This document shows, one piece after another, positions 1 through 9,534 of a DNA stretch of 34,304 bases. The notes beneath the pieces were generated by a model. That model was given only the letters and a program-made list of their open reading frames with translations, had not been told where the DNA came from and did not search any database. The first letter of the stretch is position 1, and each line of letters opens with the position of its first letter. Source of the stretch: Mesaphorura yosii (Eukaryota; Arthropoda; Collembola; Poduromorpha; Tullbergiidae); the NCBI GenBank assembly GCA_009869945.1, contig WIXG01000597.1:1-34304 (forward strand), written 5' to 3'. The translations under genes were made by a program, and so were the position numbers.

Positions 1-146
1 TCGGTCATCATAACCCAAAGGTCAAGATCTTGTAGCATGCGTTTATTGACTTTATGATATCTTTAATTTCCAGCCTTTTTGTTTCTCTCCATTCGGAGGG
101 TATAAAAGCGCTGTTCAATAAATCAATCATTCAACTGATTTCAACA
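1..146 (+). repeat. 5' LTR of copia-type element (3' part only)
   Basis: This stretch is repeated at 8100-8255 with no difference other than a 10-bp block missing here (present at 8210-8219). It contains a TATA box (TATAAAA, 101-107) followed within 10 nt by a polyadenylation signal (AATAAA, 117-122), a compact U3/R layout. The repeat ends ...TCAACA, the usual CA of an LTR end, and a primer-binding-like site follows at once. The start of this LTR lies left of the window, so the target-site duplication cannot be read. Confidence 0.92.
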
Positions 147-160
147 CGTTATCAGCACGA
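147..160 (+). promoter_or_regulatory. Primer binding site, probably for a half tRNA-Ile
   Basis: Directly after the LTR end, CGTTATCAGCACGA is the reverse complement of the anticodon arm of eukaryotic tRNA-Ile(IAU). The only non-Watson-Crick position is the C opposite position 34, which would pair with inosine. Drosophila copia primes from the anticodon region of a cleaved tRNA (tRNA-iMet) rather than the 3' CCA end, so an internal PBS fits the family. The tRNA sequence is recalled, not compared here. Confidence 0.55.
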
Positions 161-535
161 ATAAGCTCTCTGCTTCCTGACAACTGGGCCCGACTGGATC
201 ACAAATTGTCACTTCTGACAACTGGTCTCAAGTCTCACTTGCCCCAACACACTACGCTGGATCAAGTCTCACATCGAGTCTCAATCTGGCCGAGCTTCCG
301 CACTCCTGGCCACAGCAAGACTCGCACACTTGACCCGTCTCACTTGTCTCAACAAATTCTCTCCTGAGAGGGACATCACGCCGGTTCTCACTAGCCCTTG
401 CAAGACTGGCACTCTTGGTCTACAGCAAGTCTCTTGTACTTGCCTGCCTCAAATTTCTCACTTCGCCTCCTGTTAAATCATTCTACTGAACAACAAAAGG
501 CTCAACATTGACAACTGGTTTCTACTACTGGCAAA
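161..535 (+). other. Untranslated leader of the copia element
   Basis: About 375 nt between the primer binding site and the gag-pol start codon. It is pyrimidine-rich with many loose CTCACTTG/TCTCAC motifs and no long ORF. It would carry packaging and dimerisation signals, and possibly a splice donor for env, but no site is clear enough to name. Confidence 0.6.
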
Positions 536-3500
536 ATGATGACTACGCCACAACCAATAAACATTACCCAGCGTGTGGACACTTCTCATGTCTCTAAGTT
601 AGGCGACAAGAATTATGAAGTCTGGAGATTTAAAATCACTCTTGTTCTTCGTTCTGCCAAAGTTTGGGATATCGTGACTGGTGACAAAATCAAGCCGACT
701 GGAACCGGCACATCAGCGGACGTCACCGCCTGGAACGACAAAGATAACCAAGCACAGGCAATCATGGTCGCCACTCTGGATGATAAAAACACAAAACATG
801 TTTACGCTTGCAGGACTGCCAAGGAGGTTTTCGATAAGCTAAAAGAGATTCACTCTGACAGCAGTGCACTGAACCAACAATACACAATGCAAGCATTCAT
901 GAACTTCACCCACAAGCCTGGTACTAAGTTGGAGGACTCATACATCGAGGTCGAGTCTCTGGCTCGTCACCTCAACGAGCTTGGAGCTGCCGTGAGTGAC
1001 GTCATGACAGTCACTAAAATTGTCTCTGCAATCCCCAAGGCCCACGACGCCTTCAAGAAGTCTTGGGCAAGCGTTCCAAAGGCTGATCAAACAATGGCAA
1101 ACCTCCTTGCACGCTTACGCATGGAAGATCTGGAAACTTCTGGAAACACTGCGAATGGAAATGGACCTCAACCGTCCATAGCATTCTATGGCAGCAGGCC
1201 GAGAAGACCCCAAAGGAAGCTAAACAGTCAACATGCGAAACCTTCTAAACAAAAATGTGAGATATGTGGAAGGATTGGCCACAACAAAGACAAGTGTCGG
1301 CAACACTTGACCTGCACGTTCTGCAGAAAGAAAGGTCACACAGTGGACAAATGCTATAAATTAGCAACCTGTGAGATCTGCAAGCAAAAGGGGCATATAA
1401 GCAAGCACTGCAAAGCGTCAGCGAGCAAAATAAATACAGACCAAAGCATGGCATTCGTCTCATATCCTCCCAAGGGTGTCTCAAAGCTGACATGGTTCAG
1501 CGACTCTGGATCCTCGGACCACATCTCAGGAATAGCCGACTGGTTTGACGAATATGTGGAATTCCCAAAACCTCGGCCAATAAGCATGACTAATAATGAG
1601 ACTGTCGAAGCTTTGGGGGCAGGCACTGTCAAATTACAAGCATTAATCCAGTACAGATGGACGAGCATAACAATTTCTTCTGTACTCTACGTACCGGGAG
1701 CAGTAAATCTGTTCTCTGAGAGTAGAATGGCCGAAAAAGGATTCACAATTATCCGCAACAACGAAGAGACAATCTTCTGGCACAAGGATATGGATGGACC
1801 AGAAGCTGACTGCATCGATCGGATGTATATTATGAAATTTCGTCCTTTGCAACCATTCGCTCTTCTCAGCAATGCATCAAAATCCCAGCTGTGGCATAAG
1901 CGACTGGCCCACATTAACATCAAATATATAATGGACACAGTCAACAAGAAGGCAGTAACTGGACTGATACATGCACCTGGATTACGAAAGGATTTCGACT
2001 GCGAGGATTGCCATTATGGAAAGGAAACTCGCAAGCCCTTTCCGTCCTCGTCTGAGAAACATCGAACCAAACCTGGGGAGAAGATTCACGCTGATTTGGC
2101 CGGACCAATGCCCACCGCTTCATTGGGAGGAGCTCAGTACTTTTTGCTGTTAAAAGACGATTGTTCGGGATTTCGTCAAGTTTACTTCCTAAAACGGAAG
2201 GACGAGACTGCTAATTGCATTGAAGACTTCTTCACATTCATGGAAACACAGACCGGCAACAAGGTTAAAACGTTCAAATCGGATAATGGGACTGAGCTGG
2301 TGAATTCTACGCTGAAAACTTTCTTCAAGAAGCAAGGTATCATTCACGAAACCAGCGCCCCCTACTGTCCGGAGCAGAATGGCCGCATTGAGCGTGAGAT
2401 AAGAAATTTAAAAGAATCAGCCAGAACAATGATGAAAGGCGGAAATGTTCCTGACTCATTTTGGGCAGAAGCAATCAGCACAGCCGTTTACATTCACAAC
2501 CGGATGTTAGATAGCCAAAGCTCCGAGATCACTGCGTTCGAGCAAATCTTCAACAAGCGGCCAAGTCTATCGCATATCAGAACATTTGGATGTGAAGCTT
2601 ACGCCCAGATCCCAAAAGAAAAACGTTCTGTCTGGGATAACAAAGCTGAAAAAAGCATCCTAGTTGGTTACGACTCCAATTCCACTCAGTACAGACTGTA
2701 CAACAAGAACCATGGGGTCTTCATGGCTCGAAACGTTTCATTTGTGGAAGAGGGAGCTGACATGTTTCCTTCAGTGGAATCACTTCCAAAGGATGACGAA
2801 ATCTACGAATCACTAGACACACCACCTGTGACTATTCCACAAGCTCCAGCCACCCCTGGAACTTCGCCGAAGCCTGAAACAATGATTTTACGTATCCAAA
2901 CACCAGATGGCAAAAATTACGTCACAGCTGTGCCCAAGGATCAATCTTCAGGTACTATTGTACTCAATGAAGATGCTATGGCCGGACCTACATTACGCGA
3001 TCGGTCTACACTAAGAGCTCCAGATCGTTACAGGGCGAATATGGCAAAACTTGCAAATGAACCTTCGTCTTATCAGGAAGCAATAAAAAGCGAAGATTCC
3101 TCCAAATGGCATGAAGCAATGAAGGCCGAAATGGCAAGCCACGTCCGAAACAACACCTGGACTCTCGTAAAGCGTCCAGACACAAAGATTCTCACCAATC
3201 GCTGGGTTTACAGAATCAAACGCTCATCAGATGGGGAACCTGCAAAATACAAAGCTAGACTAGTCGTTCGTGGGTACGAGCAGGAAGCAGGAATTGATTA
3301 CGAAGAAACTTTTGCATCAGTAGGCAGATACGAGTCAATTCGTGCTCTACTCGCGGTCGCAATGCTAAACGACTTTCATCTGGTTCAGTGCGACATAAAA
3401 ACTGCATTTCTTCATGGAGATCTTCAAGAAGACGTGTTCATGGAACAGCCGCACGGGTTTTCACCGAACAAGGAATTGGTTTGCAAACTCAATCGAAGTT

Positions 3501-4912
3501 TATATGGGCTCAAGCAGTCACCTAGATGCTGGTATTCAAAGCTGACCACTTTTCTAGAGAAAATTGGATTCCGAGCGACATCCAGTGACCCTTGTGTCTT
3601 TGTCAATTTTGAGGAGGCCAGGATTACATACTTATTGGTTTACGTCGATGATATTCTATTGGTCGGGGCTGATCTCCGCCTCATTGAAGATATTCTGGAT
3701 AAACTCCACGCCGCTTTCGAAATAACAACAAGCCCTCTTAATAACTTCGTTGGATTCGACATCGAAATAAGAGAGAACGAATTGTTTCTTGGTCAAAGGG
3801 CGTACATCGAAGCAATACTTAAACGATTTAACATGGAAGCATGCAAACCGTCCTCTGTACCGATACAACCAAGTCGGATCCTAAAAACAGCTGACTCCCT
3901 TGACCCTGATCTACCATTCCCGCAGCTAATTGGAGCTCTGCTATTCTTGGCAAGATTAACAAGACCGGATATTGCGTATGCAGTCTCAAAGTTATCCCAA
4001 TTCATGTCACGCTACAGTACCGAGCACTGGGAAGCTGGAAAAGAACTTCTCCGCTACTTGAAGAACACCAAAGATTTTGGACTACATTACCAAAAGACAG
4101 AGAAGGCACAACTCATCGGGTACTCCGACGCTGACTACGCTGGTGACATAAATGATCGAAAATCAACTTCTGGATTCGTTTTCTTCTTGGGCACCAACTT
4201 AATCACTTGGAACAGCCAGAAACAACCAATTGTCTCCTGCAGCTCTACTGAATCCGAATACATCGCTCTGCACTCGGCAGCCCGAGAAGCAATCTGGTTG
4301 AGGACACACCTGAAGGAACTTGGAATACAGCAAGAAGAACCTACTACGCTTCATGTGGACAGCCAGAGTTGCATTAAATTGGCCTACAACCCAGAATTCC
4401 ACAAGCGAACCAAACACATCGACGTGAAGTTCCACTTTATACGTGAATTGGTGCAAAATAAGCAGATTCAGCTGGAATATGTTCCCAGCGGTGAACAGAA
4501 AGCCGATGGATTGACAAAACCCTTGTCGAAATTTACACATCAAAAACTCATAGAGCAGCTGCACTTATCTGATAAAACTGCTAAGGAAACGCTGGAGAAG
4601 GAAAAAGCAGCTACACAGTACGGGAAGCGAAGCCATTTTTCCTGGACTACACTTGCAACTCTTCTTGGATTCTGTCTGTATGCAAGCGCAGCCACTTTAA
4701 AGCATGAAGCACCCACAGGCCAAACTGACCAGGTTCTCAGAGGCAAGAGAGCAGCCAATAGTCAACCTGTACTTTGGCGACCTTCACCAATTCCAATCAC
4801 CTCTGGACATCAAATCGTATTCCTACGAATCAAACTTGTCAGCCCCTGTGTCCGCGATCAACTCCAAAACATTTCACCAGAATCTAACCGAAGAGGCACT
4901 CCTCAAATGTAA
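536..4912 (+). CDS. Ty1/copia gag-pol polyprotein
   Basis: A single 1458-codon frame. Order: copia-type gag (UBN2-like, residues about 15-200); three CCHC zinc knuckles (about 240-300; CEICGRIGHNKDKC, CTFCRKKGHTVDKC, CEICKQKGHISKHC); an aspartic protease with DSG (about 325); the GAG-pre-integrase HHCC region (LWHKRLAH, about 450); a DD35E integrase core (HADLAGP, KSDNG, GRIERE, about 518-618); a copia reverse transcriptase with YVDD (about 1036); and RNase H (YSDADYAGD, SSTESEYIAL, HVDSQS, about 1195-1275). Integrase before RT assigns it to copia, not gypsy. Three knuckles is more than the usual one. All catalytic motifs are present, so the element may be young. The last ~110 codons run past RNase H and overlap env; they include a hydrophobic signal-peptide-like stretch (TLATLLGFCLYASAA). 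Confidence 0.95.
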   Translation: MMTTPQPINITQRVDTSHVSKLGDKNYEVWRFKITLVLRSAKVWDIVTGDKIKPTGTGTSADVTAWNDKDNQAQAIMVATLDDKNTKHVYACRTAKEVFDKLKEIHSDSSALNQQYTMQAFMNFTHKPGTKLEDSYIEVESLARHLNELGAAVSDVMTVTKIVSAIPKAHDAFKKSWASVPKADQTMANLLARLRMEDLETSGNTANGNGPQPSIAFYGSRPRRPQRKLNSQHAKPSKQKCEICGRIGHNKDKCRQHLTCTFCRKKGHTVDKCYKLATCEICKQKGHISKHCKASASKINTDQSMAFVSYPPKGVSKLTWFSDSGSSDHISGIADWFDEYVEFPKPRPISMTNNETVEALGAGTVKLQALIQYRWTSITISSVLYVPGAVNLFSESRMAEKGFTIIRNNEETIFWHKDMDGPEADCIDRMYIMKFRPLQPFALLSNASKSQLWHKRLAHINIKYIMDTVNKKAVTGLIHAPGLRKDFDCEDCHYGKETRKPFPSSSEKHRTKPGEKIHADLAGPMPTASLGGAQYFLLLKDDCSGFRQVYFLKRKDETANCIEDFFTFMETQTGNKVKTFKSDNGTELVNSTLKTFFKKQGIIHETSAPYCPEQNGRIEREIRNLKESARTMMKGGNVPDSFWAEAISTAVYIHNRMLDSQSSEITAFEQIFNKRPSLSHIRTFGCEAYAQIPKEKRSVWDNKAEKSILVGYDSNSTQYRLYNKNHGVFMARNVSFVEEGADMFPSVESLPKDDEIYESLDTPPVTIPQAPATPGTSPKPETMILRIQTPDGKNYVTAVPKDQSSGTIVLNEDAMAGPTLRDRSTLRAPDRYRANMAKLANEPSSYQEAIKSEDSSKWHEAMKAEMASHVRNNTWTLVKRPDTKILTNRWVYRIKRSSDGEPAKYKARLVVRGYEQEAGIDYEETFASVGRYESIRALLAVAMLNDFHLVQCDIKTAFLHGDLQEDVFMEQPHGFSPNKELVCKLNRSLYGLKQSPRCWYSKLTTFLEKIGFRATSSDPCVFVNFEEARITYLLVYVDDILLVGADLRLIEDILDKLHAAFEITTSPLNNFVGFDIEIRENELFLGQRAYIEAILKRFNMEACKPSSVPIQPSRILKTADSLDPDLPFPQLIGALLFLARLTRPDIAYAVSKLSQFMSRYSTEHWEAGKELLRYLKNTKDFGLHYQKTEKAQLIGYSDADYAGDINDRKSTSGFVFFLGTNLITWNSQKQPIVSCSSTESEYIALHSAAREAIWLRTHLKELGIQQEEPTTLHVDSQSCIKLAYNPEFHKRTKHIDVKFHFIRELVQNKQIQLEYVPSGEQKADGLTKPLSKFTHQKLIEQLHLSDKTAKETLEKEKAATQYGKRSHFSWTTLATLLGFCLYASAATLKHEAPTGQTDQVLRGKRAANSQPVLWRPSPIPITSGHQIVFLRIKLVSPCVRDQLQNISPESNRRGTPQM

Positions 4913-6287
4913 TGAATTGTACGAGCAAAATTTTCTAAGCGAGATCCAGCAAATGTGCCCTACCGAAGAACAACCCGAGATGTCATTACAACCATTTCCA
5001 CATGGTCTGCATGCTCGGAGACGACGCTTCATTTCCATATTAGTTGGGATACTTGTCATCTCCATAGTTACGGTCACGGCTATAGCAGTCGCAGGAGTCG
5101 TGCAAGCCAGTATCAATTCCGGACACATAGCAGACATCCAAGATGAATTGGCGAGGCAGCAAGCACACTTGAAAACCCTGCAAAACAACACGAACATTGT
5201 CGCCACGGCGCTTCAGAATTTCCAGAATGATTACAACAAGATGCTTTCAAAACTAAATGTGTTCGAAGGGGACTACCAGGAACTGAAAAAGAAATCAGTC
5301 TCTTCCAGCTATCTGATTTCTTATGTCACCACGCGTTTGATGACTGGAAAATTAATCATTCAGGAAGCTGTACGACAATGGCATGAGAAAAAGGTTCACG
5401 CAGGACTGCTGGATTTCCTCAACATTACTCTGCCATGCGGAAAAGACTGTCCCTTAAAATACGCCACTCCACGACGATGTGCATTGTCTAAAGACAGGAG
5501 CTTGCTCTATCTGGATTTTAATGCACCCACAGTCAATCACACACTTCACTTCCTGGAGGCCGACCCCTTTCGTTTTTTAATGAAGACAACTAATAAAACA
5601 TGCAGCGTTGAATAGAACGGCCCCAGAAATATAATTGTCACTGAGGAAAACAATTGCGCCGTTGGGATAAACGTCAAGGAACCTACTCGACATGATCTTT
5701 TACTTGCGCCTGGCCACAAATGTATGGAGCAACCCAATGTCTCAAGAAAGAAATACTACACAGTGAAAAGATGCGACCCGGAATTTGAAGAGGACACCAA
5801 ACCCTTCATCCAAATCAAACCATACGGCAGTAATATATTTATTTACTGCAAGGGAAGCACTTTGGAGATCACTGGAAAGTCAAATCCCTGTCCTGATGAC
5901 GTGCTCCAACTCCCAATCACGGCATCATTCAAAATCAACGAAATGGTTTACAACGGCTCAAGTTTGTACATCAATCACATTGAGGATGTGAACCCTTTGT
6001 TTAATGCCATAGTCAATTGGCACATGCAGCCATCTATTGATTTCGAAGAATTAAAGGAGCATCCTTTGGCAGTACCAGAATTTGGAAAAATTGACGATGA
6101 GCCTACTACACACTTCATTAGTCATCCAATGACGTGGACTTCATTCACTCTGCTTCTGATGCTGCTGACCGCTGCAATCGCGTTCGGCTTCTGGTTTAAA
6201 TCTAAACTCCGCAACAGAAACAAAGAGCCAATCACTCATGTTCGGGTACCTCAGCCGGAAAACATTGAATTCGAGGTAATCCACTAA
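4704..6287 (+). pseudogene. Envelope/fusion-glycoprotein-like frame with one in-frame TAG
   Basis: One reading frame (+1 relative to pol) runs from an ATG at 4704 to the stop at 6287, broken only by TAG at 5613-5615. The part before the stop (303 codons) has a polybasic furin-type site (ARRRR, 5013-5027), then a hydrophobic Gly/Ala/Val/Ile stretch like a fusion peptide, a heptad-like coiled coil and a Cys-rich region with N-glycosylation sequons. The part after it (187 codons from 5724) ends in a membrane segment (about 6140-6200) and a short basic cytoplasmic tail. This is the plan of a class I-like or F-like viral fusion glycoprotein. No signal peptide lies in this frame; one lies just upstream in the pol frame. 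It is a retroelement gene: the stop could be decay, an error, or a read-through point. The specific family is not identified. Confidence 0.7.
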
Positions 6288-6561
6288 ACAAACAAAGGAT
6301 TAATCAGACGACTCTCAACTGGCAACGACCGGCACACTGAAAATGGAATTGTAAATAGTCAAAAAAAAAGACTTCACAAGTTCAAGTTCAAATTATGACC
6401 TTTTCTTTTCTCTTCAAGTTTACGTTTTATCTTTTGAAGTTTTGAATTCTTTGAGAATTAGATTCTACAAAACTTGAAGTTCCGACCCTTCCGAACATTC
6501 ATTCCAGATCAGGCGATCGACAAAATCAGAACTGTCAATCCCCTCTGTCACAACGCACGCC
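6288..6561 (+). other. Spacer between env and the third ORF
   Basis: A non-coding AT-rich stretch with an A9 run near 6361 and TTCAAGTT/AAGTTCAA motifs. It could hold a splice acceptor or internal promoter for the downstream ORF; none is clear. Confidence 0.4.
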
Positions 6562-7832
6562 ATGTTTTCCATAACTCACGTGAAGGACAGCGAGTGGAAC
6601 AGATTTAACAATGGGATCGTGACAGTGAATGGCGTCAACTACTGCAAGAATCAGAATGGAGACTTGATTCGTGTAATCCCCAATCTGAACTCGTCGCATA
6701 GTGGTGACGACTTAACCAATTACCGGCACCAGAAACCATTAGCATGCAGGATCAAGCACTCAGAAGTCCAACGGAGCAACAGCACGAAGAATGAGTCCGC
6801 TACAACTGGCAGCAGCAATCCAAAACCTGCATCGCCACGACAGTTTGGAGCAGCGGCCAGCCAAAAGCCAACGCTCGGCGGCAGCAAATTTGCATCACAG
6901 CAGAAGCAGGCAACAGCAGCCAGATCAAAGTCAGACTCCGGCAAATTTGCAGTGCAGCAACAGCGACCGCCGACACCTGGAAGCTCCAAATCAGCAAATA
7001 CCAACACGCTGGCTGACATTAAGAAAGCATGGCGTGATTTGGTCAAATTTAAACGCGAGCAGCCTCCATCATTCCATTCCTCTGAGGCAATACAAGCTCA
7101 CGCAAAGAAAATCTGTGACACTTCAGCCCATGCGGAAAGTACGCTAAATCTGAGCAGCAGAATGACTTAAGTCAGCAAGAATCAGAAATAGAATCCGACA
7201 CCAGCTCTGGATCCGCAATCGAGGACTTCTTGGACATGGAAGCTGAGGTTATTGATCTGCTAGACAGCTCAGATGAAGAAAAGGATACTGACGACGACAC
7301 TATCTCAGAATTGATCAACGGCAATGCTGAACTCTCGTCAACCGCCTGGAGAAACGAAATACCAGAAAAGAAGCCAAAAGTCGATGACGATGTTTTGGTT
7401 ATTGATGCAATCGTCACTCCAGATGAAATTGACATCAAAATGAGCAAGGCAATGGAGGAAATGGCTGGCGTGCCGAAAATCCCTGCCAAAATCTGGGACA
7501 ACCTTTCTCGTAAAATTCCACAGAAAGGGTACGCCAGCATCTGCAGTTTAAAACTCATTGAACTGGCCATGCAGCAGAATTACCGAAAGGCGCTCAACAA
7601 GGAGTTGAGCACTAAAATTCGTCGAGAAACTTATCAGAATTGTCTTCTCGCAAAAGACAAACTCCAGGAGAAATTCAACAAACTCAGTGCCAAGTACTGG
7701 ATAGACGAACACTTTATTCCCCTGGGAATCATCGAGGAGGGAGACGACCTTTCAGCTCCACAAATTGTGAATTCCACCGATCATGGAAAACCGTGGAAGG
7801 CGATCAAGGCGTCGCACCCTCACCGCCGCTGA
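6562..7832 (+). pseudogene. Third ORF of the copia element (accessory protein, frameshifted)
   Basis: Two consecutive frames look like one gene. The first runs 6562-7170 (ATG, 202 codons): a short ordered N-terminus (MFSITHVKDSEW), then a Ser/Gln/Ala/Lys-rich disordered region. The second is open from 7119 and reads on to 7832: an acidic Ser/Asp/Glu stretch (residues like DLLDSSDEEKDTDDD), then an ordered helical C-terminus. The frames overlap at 7119-7170, and the Ser/Gln-rich character of the first continues into the acidic stretch of the second, so a 1-nt indel around 7145-7165 or programmed frameshifting is likely. Basic then acidic disorder suggests a nucleic-acid-binding or phosphoprotein-like accessory role, but no family is recognised. 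Ordinary copia elements have nothing at this place. Confidence 0.55.
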
Positions 7833-7879
7833 GTTCAAGATCATCGCGTCCACAACTGGAGGATAAGTTAAGGTGAAGG

Positions 7880-8255
7880 TGACTGGCTACACATTACACA
7901 TAATCACATATTCCACATGTATACATATAAGTTACAATTATCTCATTGCGGGTGGGTATTGTGAATTCAATTTCATAATTATAACTTCATACTCTGATCT
8001 GAGTCACCTTGTACTCTTTCGACCTAAGTCAATATGTACTTTGTTGACCTGAGTCAACATGCACTTTGTCGACCTGAGTCAACACGTACTTTGTAATTCT
8101 CGGTCATCATAACCCAAAGGTCAAGATCTTGTAGCATGCGTTTATTGACTTTATGATATCTTTAATTTCCAGCCTTTTTGTTTCTCTCCATTCGGAGGGT
8201 ATAAAAGCGCATGCATTTGCTGTTCAATAAATCAATCATTCAACTGATTTCAACA
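7880..8255 (+). repeat. 3' LTR of the copia element
   Basis: The right part (8100-8255) matches 1-146. The left end is set at TG (7880) after a purine-rich tract (AAGGTGAAGG); this edge is inferred because the 5' LTR is truncated by the window. It holds TATAAAA (8200-8206), AATAAA (8226-8231) and four 25-bp repeats (7994-8093). It ends ...TCAACA at 8255. The element, with the part of the LTR outside the window, is about 8.5 kb, long for copia (usually about 5 kb), because of env and the third ORF. Confidence 0.85.
7994..8093 (+). promoter_or_regulatory. Four 25-bp repeats with AP-1-like TGAGTCA sites in U3
   Basis: The motif TGAGTCA occurs at 8000, 8050 and 8075, with a one-base variant TAAGTCA at 8025: an exact 25-bp period. 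The repeat core is GACCTGAGTCAACAYGYACTTTGT. TGAGTCA is the canonical Jun/Fos (AP-1) element. A periodic set in U3 upstream of the TATA box is a plausible enhancer. The repeats are seen; the factor is inferred. Confidence 0.7.
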
Positions 8256-9429
8256 ACTACGAAAAGGAATAATTAAAATTTGTTCTTCACCTCAACGAAG
8301 ACAAGTCTTCAATGCTCAGTGCGAGGCGGCTGGAATCAATCCCAAGGCCCTAATCAGAGATGTTCGAACACGTTGGAATTCGACATGCTACTGAGATCAC
8401 AAGAATTGCGAGTTCCGTTTGACCGCACCCTACAGCTTTTGGAACATGGCGTAAAACTACGCTTGGCTGACGACGACTGGACAAGGATATCGGAACTAGC
8501 TTCACTACTTCAGCCGTTCAAGGAAGCGACTCTATTTTTATCGGCACAGAGCTACCCAAGCATATCTATTTGCTCAAGAATTTACCAAGTTCTTTTCGCT
8601 CATCTGGAGAAGTATGTTGGAAATAGCACAGCCAATCGAGTCAGGGACAATTTACCGGGGTGGCTACAAGCAGCTGCGCAGGCTGGATGGATCAAATTAC
8701 AAAAATATTACCCAACTTCAGATGGACTTGTTTACGTTGCTGGAACGAGTAAGAATATTTATGTTGTACTGTGAGTCTATCTTGTACTTATCTTGTTTCA
8801 TGTTCAACTTTCGTCGTCTTTTCAGTTCTAGATCCAAGATGTAAATTGGATTGGTACAAGGCAACAGGTTGGCCAAAGCAATGGATTGAACAAAGCAAGA
8901 GGATAATCACGAAGTGTTGGGAGACCGATTATAAGCCGTGCCTTGATTCAACTGCAACTACGGAACCTGCACTCGACTCAGCCACAAGTATGTTCAGTCT
9001 CTCCGCGCAGATGAAAGGCTCATCTAAGGTTGACAAGAGAGACGAGTTACAACGCTATCTGGCCGAGAAGATTGTTCCCGCAGACACGCTGAATGAGATT
9101 GGATGTCTTTCCTGGTGGAAAGTGAGTCCGTTTATAAATTAGAAATGTTCTTGTCTGGGTAATGATTGAATTCAACTCGAATTTAGGCTCATTCTGATAT
9201 CTACCCGAATCTGTCGAAAATGGCAAAGGATTTCCTCGCTGTGTCGGGAACGGGAGTTCCTTGTGAACGCTTCTTTTCGCAAGGAACGTCGCTTTTGTCT
9301 GATAGCCGACAGAGATTAAGCTCCACATCAATTTCCGGATGCATGCTTCTGAAAAATTGGCTCAGATCACCAGAATGCATTGGAAACTTCATTTCTAACG
9401 CTGTTACTCGAAAATTATCAGGAGAATAA
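8256..9429 (+). pseudogene. hAT transposase, 3' part, interrupted by the copia insertion
   Basis: Three exons with good splice sites: 8256-8770, 8826-9121 and 9187-9429 (introns 55 and 65 bp, GTGAGT donors). Recognisable hAT blocks are RDVRTRWNST (about 8360), LDPRCKLDWY at the start of exon 2, and the C-terminal dimerisation region (YPNLSKMAKDFLAVSGTGVPCERFFS) in exon 3. The open frame enters directly from the end of the copia LTR, so the copia element landed in the transposase coding sequence; the N-terminal half lies left of the window. A 1-nt frame change near 8380 breaks exon 1 further. AATAAA follows at about 9470. Confidence 0.85.
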
Positions 9430-9534
9430 TACGTTTGTAGTTTTTATCTGTAGGATATTGTTTTCTGCAATAAATATTGCATTAAGTTCGATCTGAAGGA
9501 GTTATTGCGTACCATGTCTGTCATGGTGATGATC

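Noticed and set aside
4690..4710. Programmed ribosomal frameshift from pol to env
   Set aside because: No convincing slippery heptamer or Ty1-type +1 site was found; kept only as one option in the findings.
536..4912. Assignment of the LTR element to Ty3/gypsy errantiviruses because of the env gene
   Set aside because: Integrase precedes reverse transcriptase, and the gag and RT motifs (UBN2-like gag, YVDD) are copia-type.
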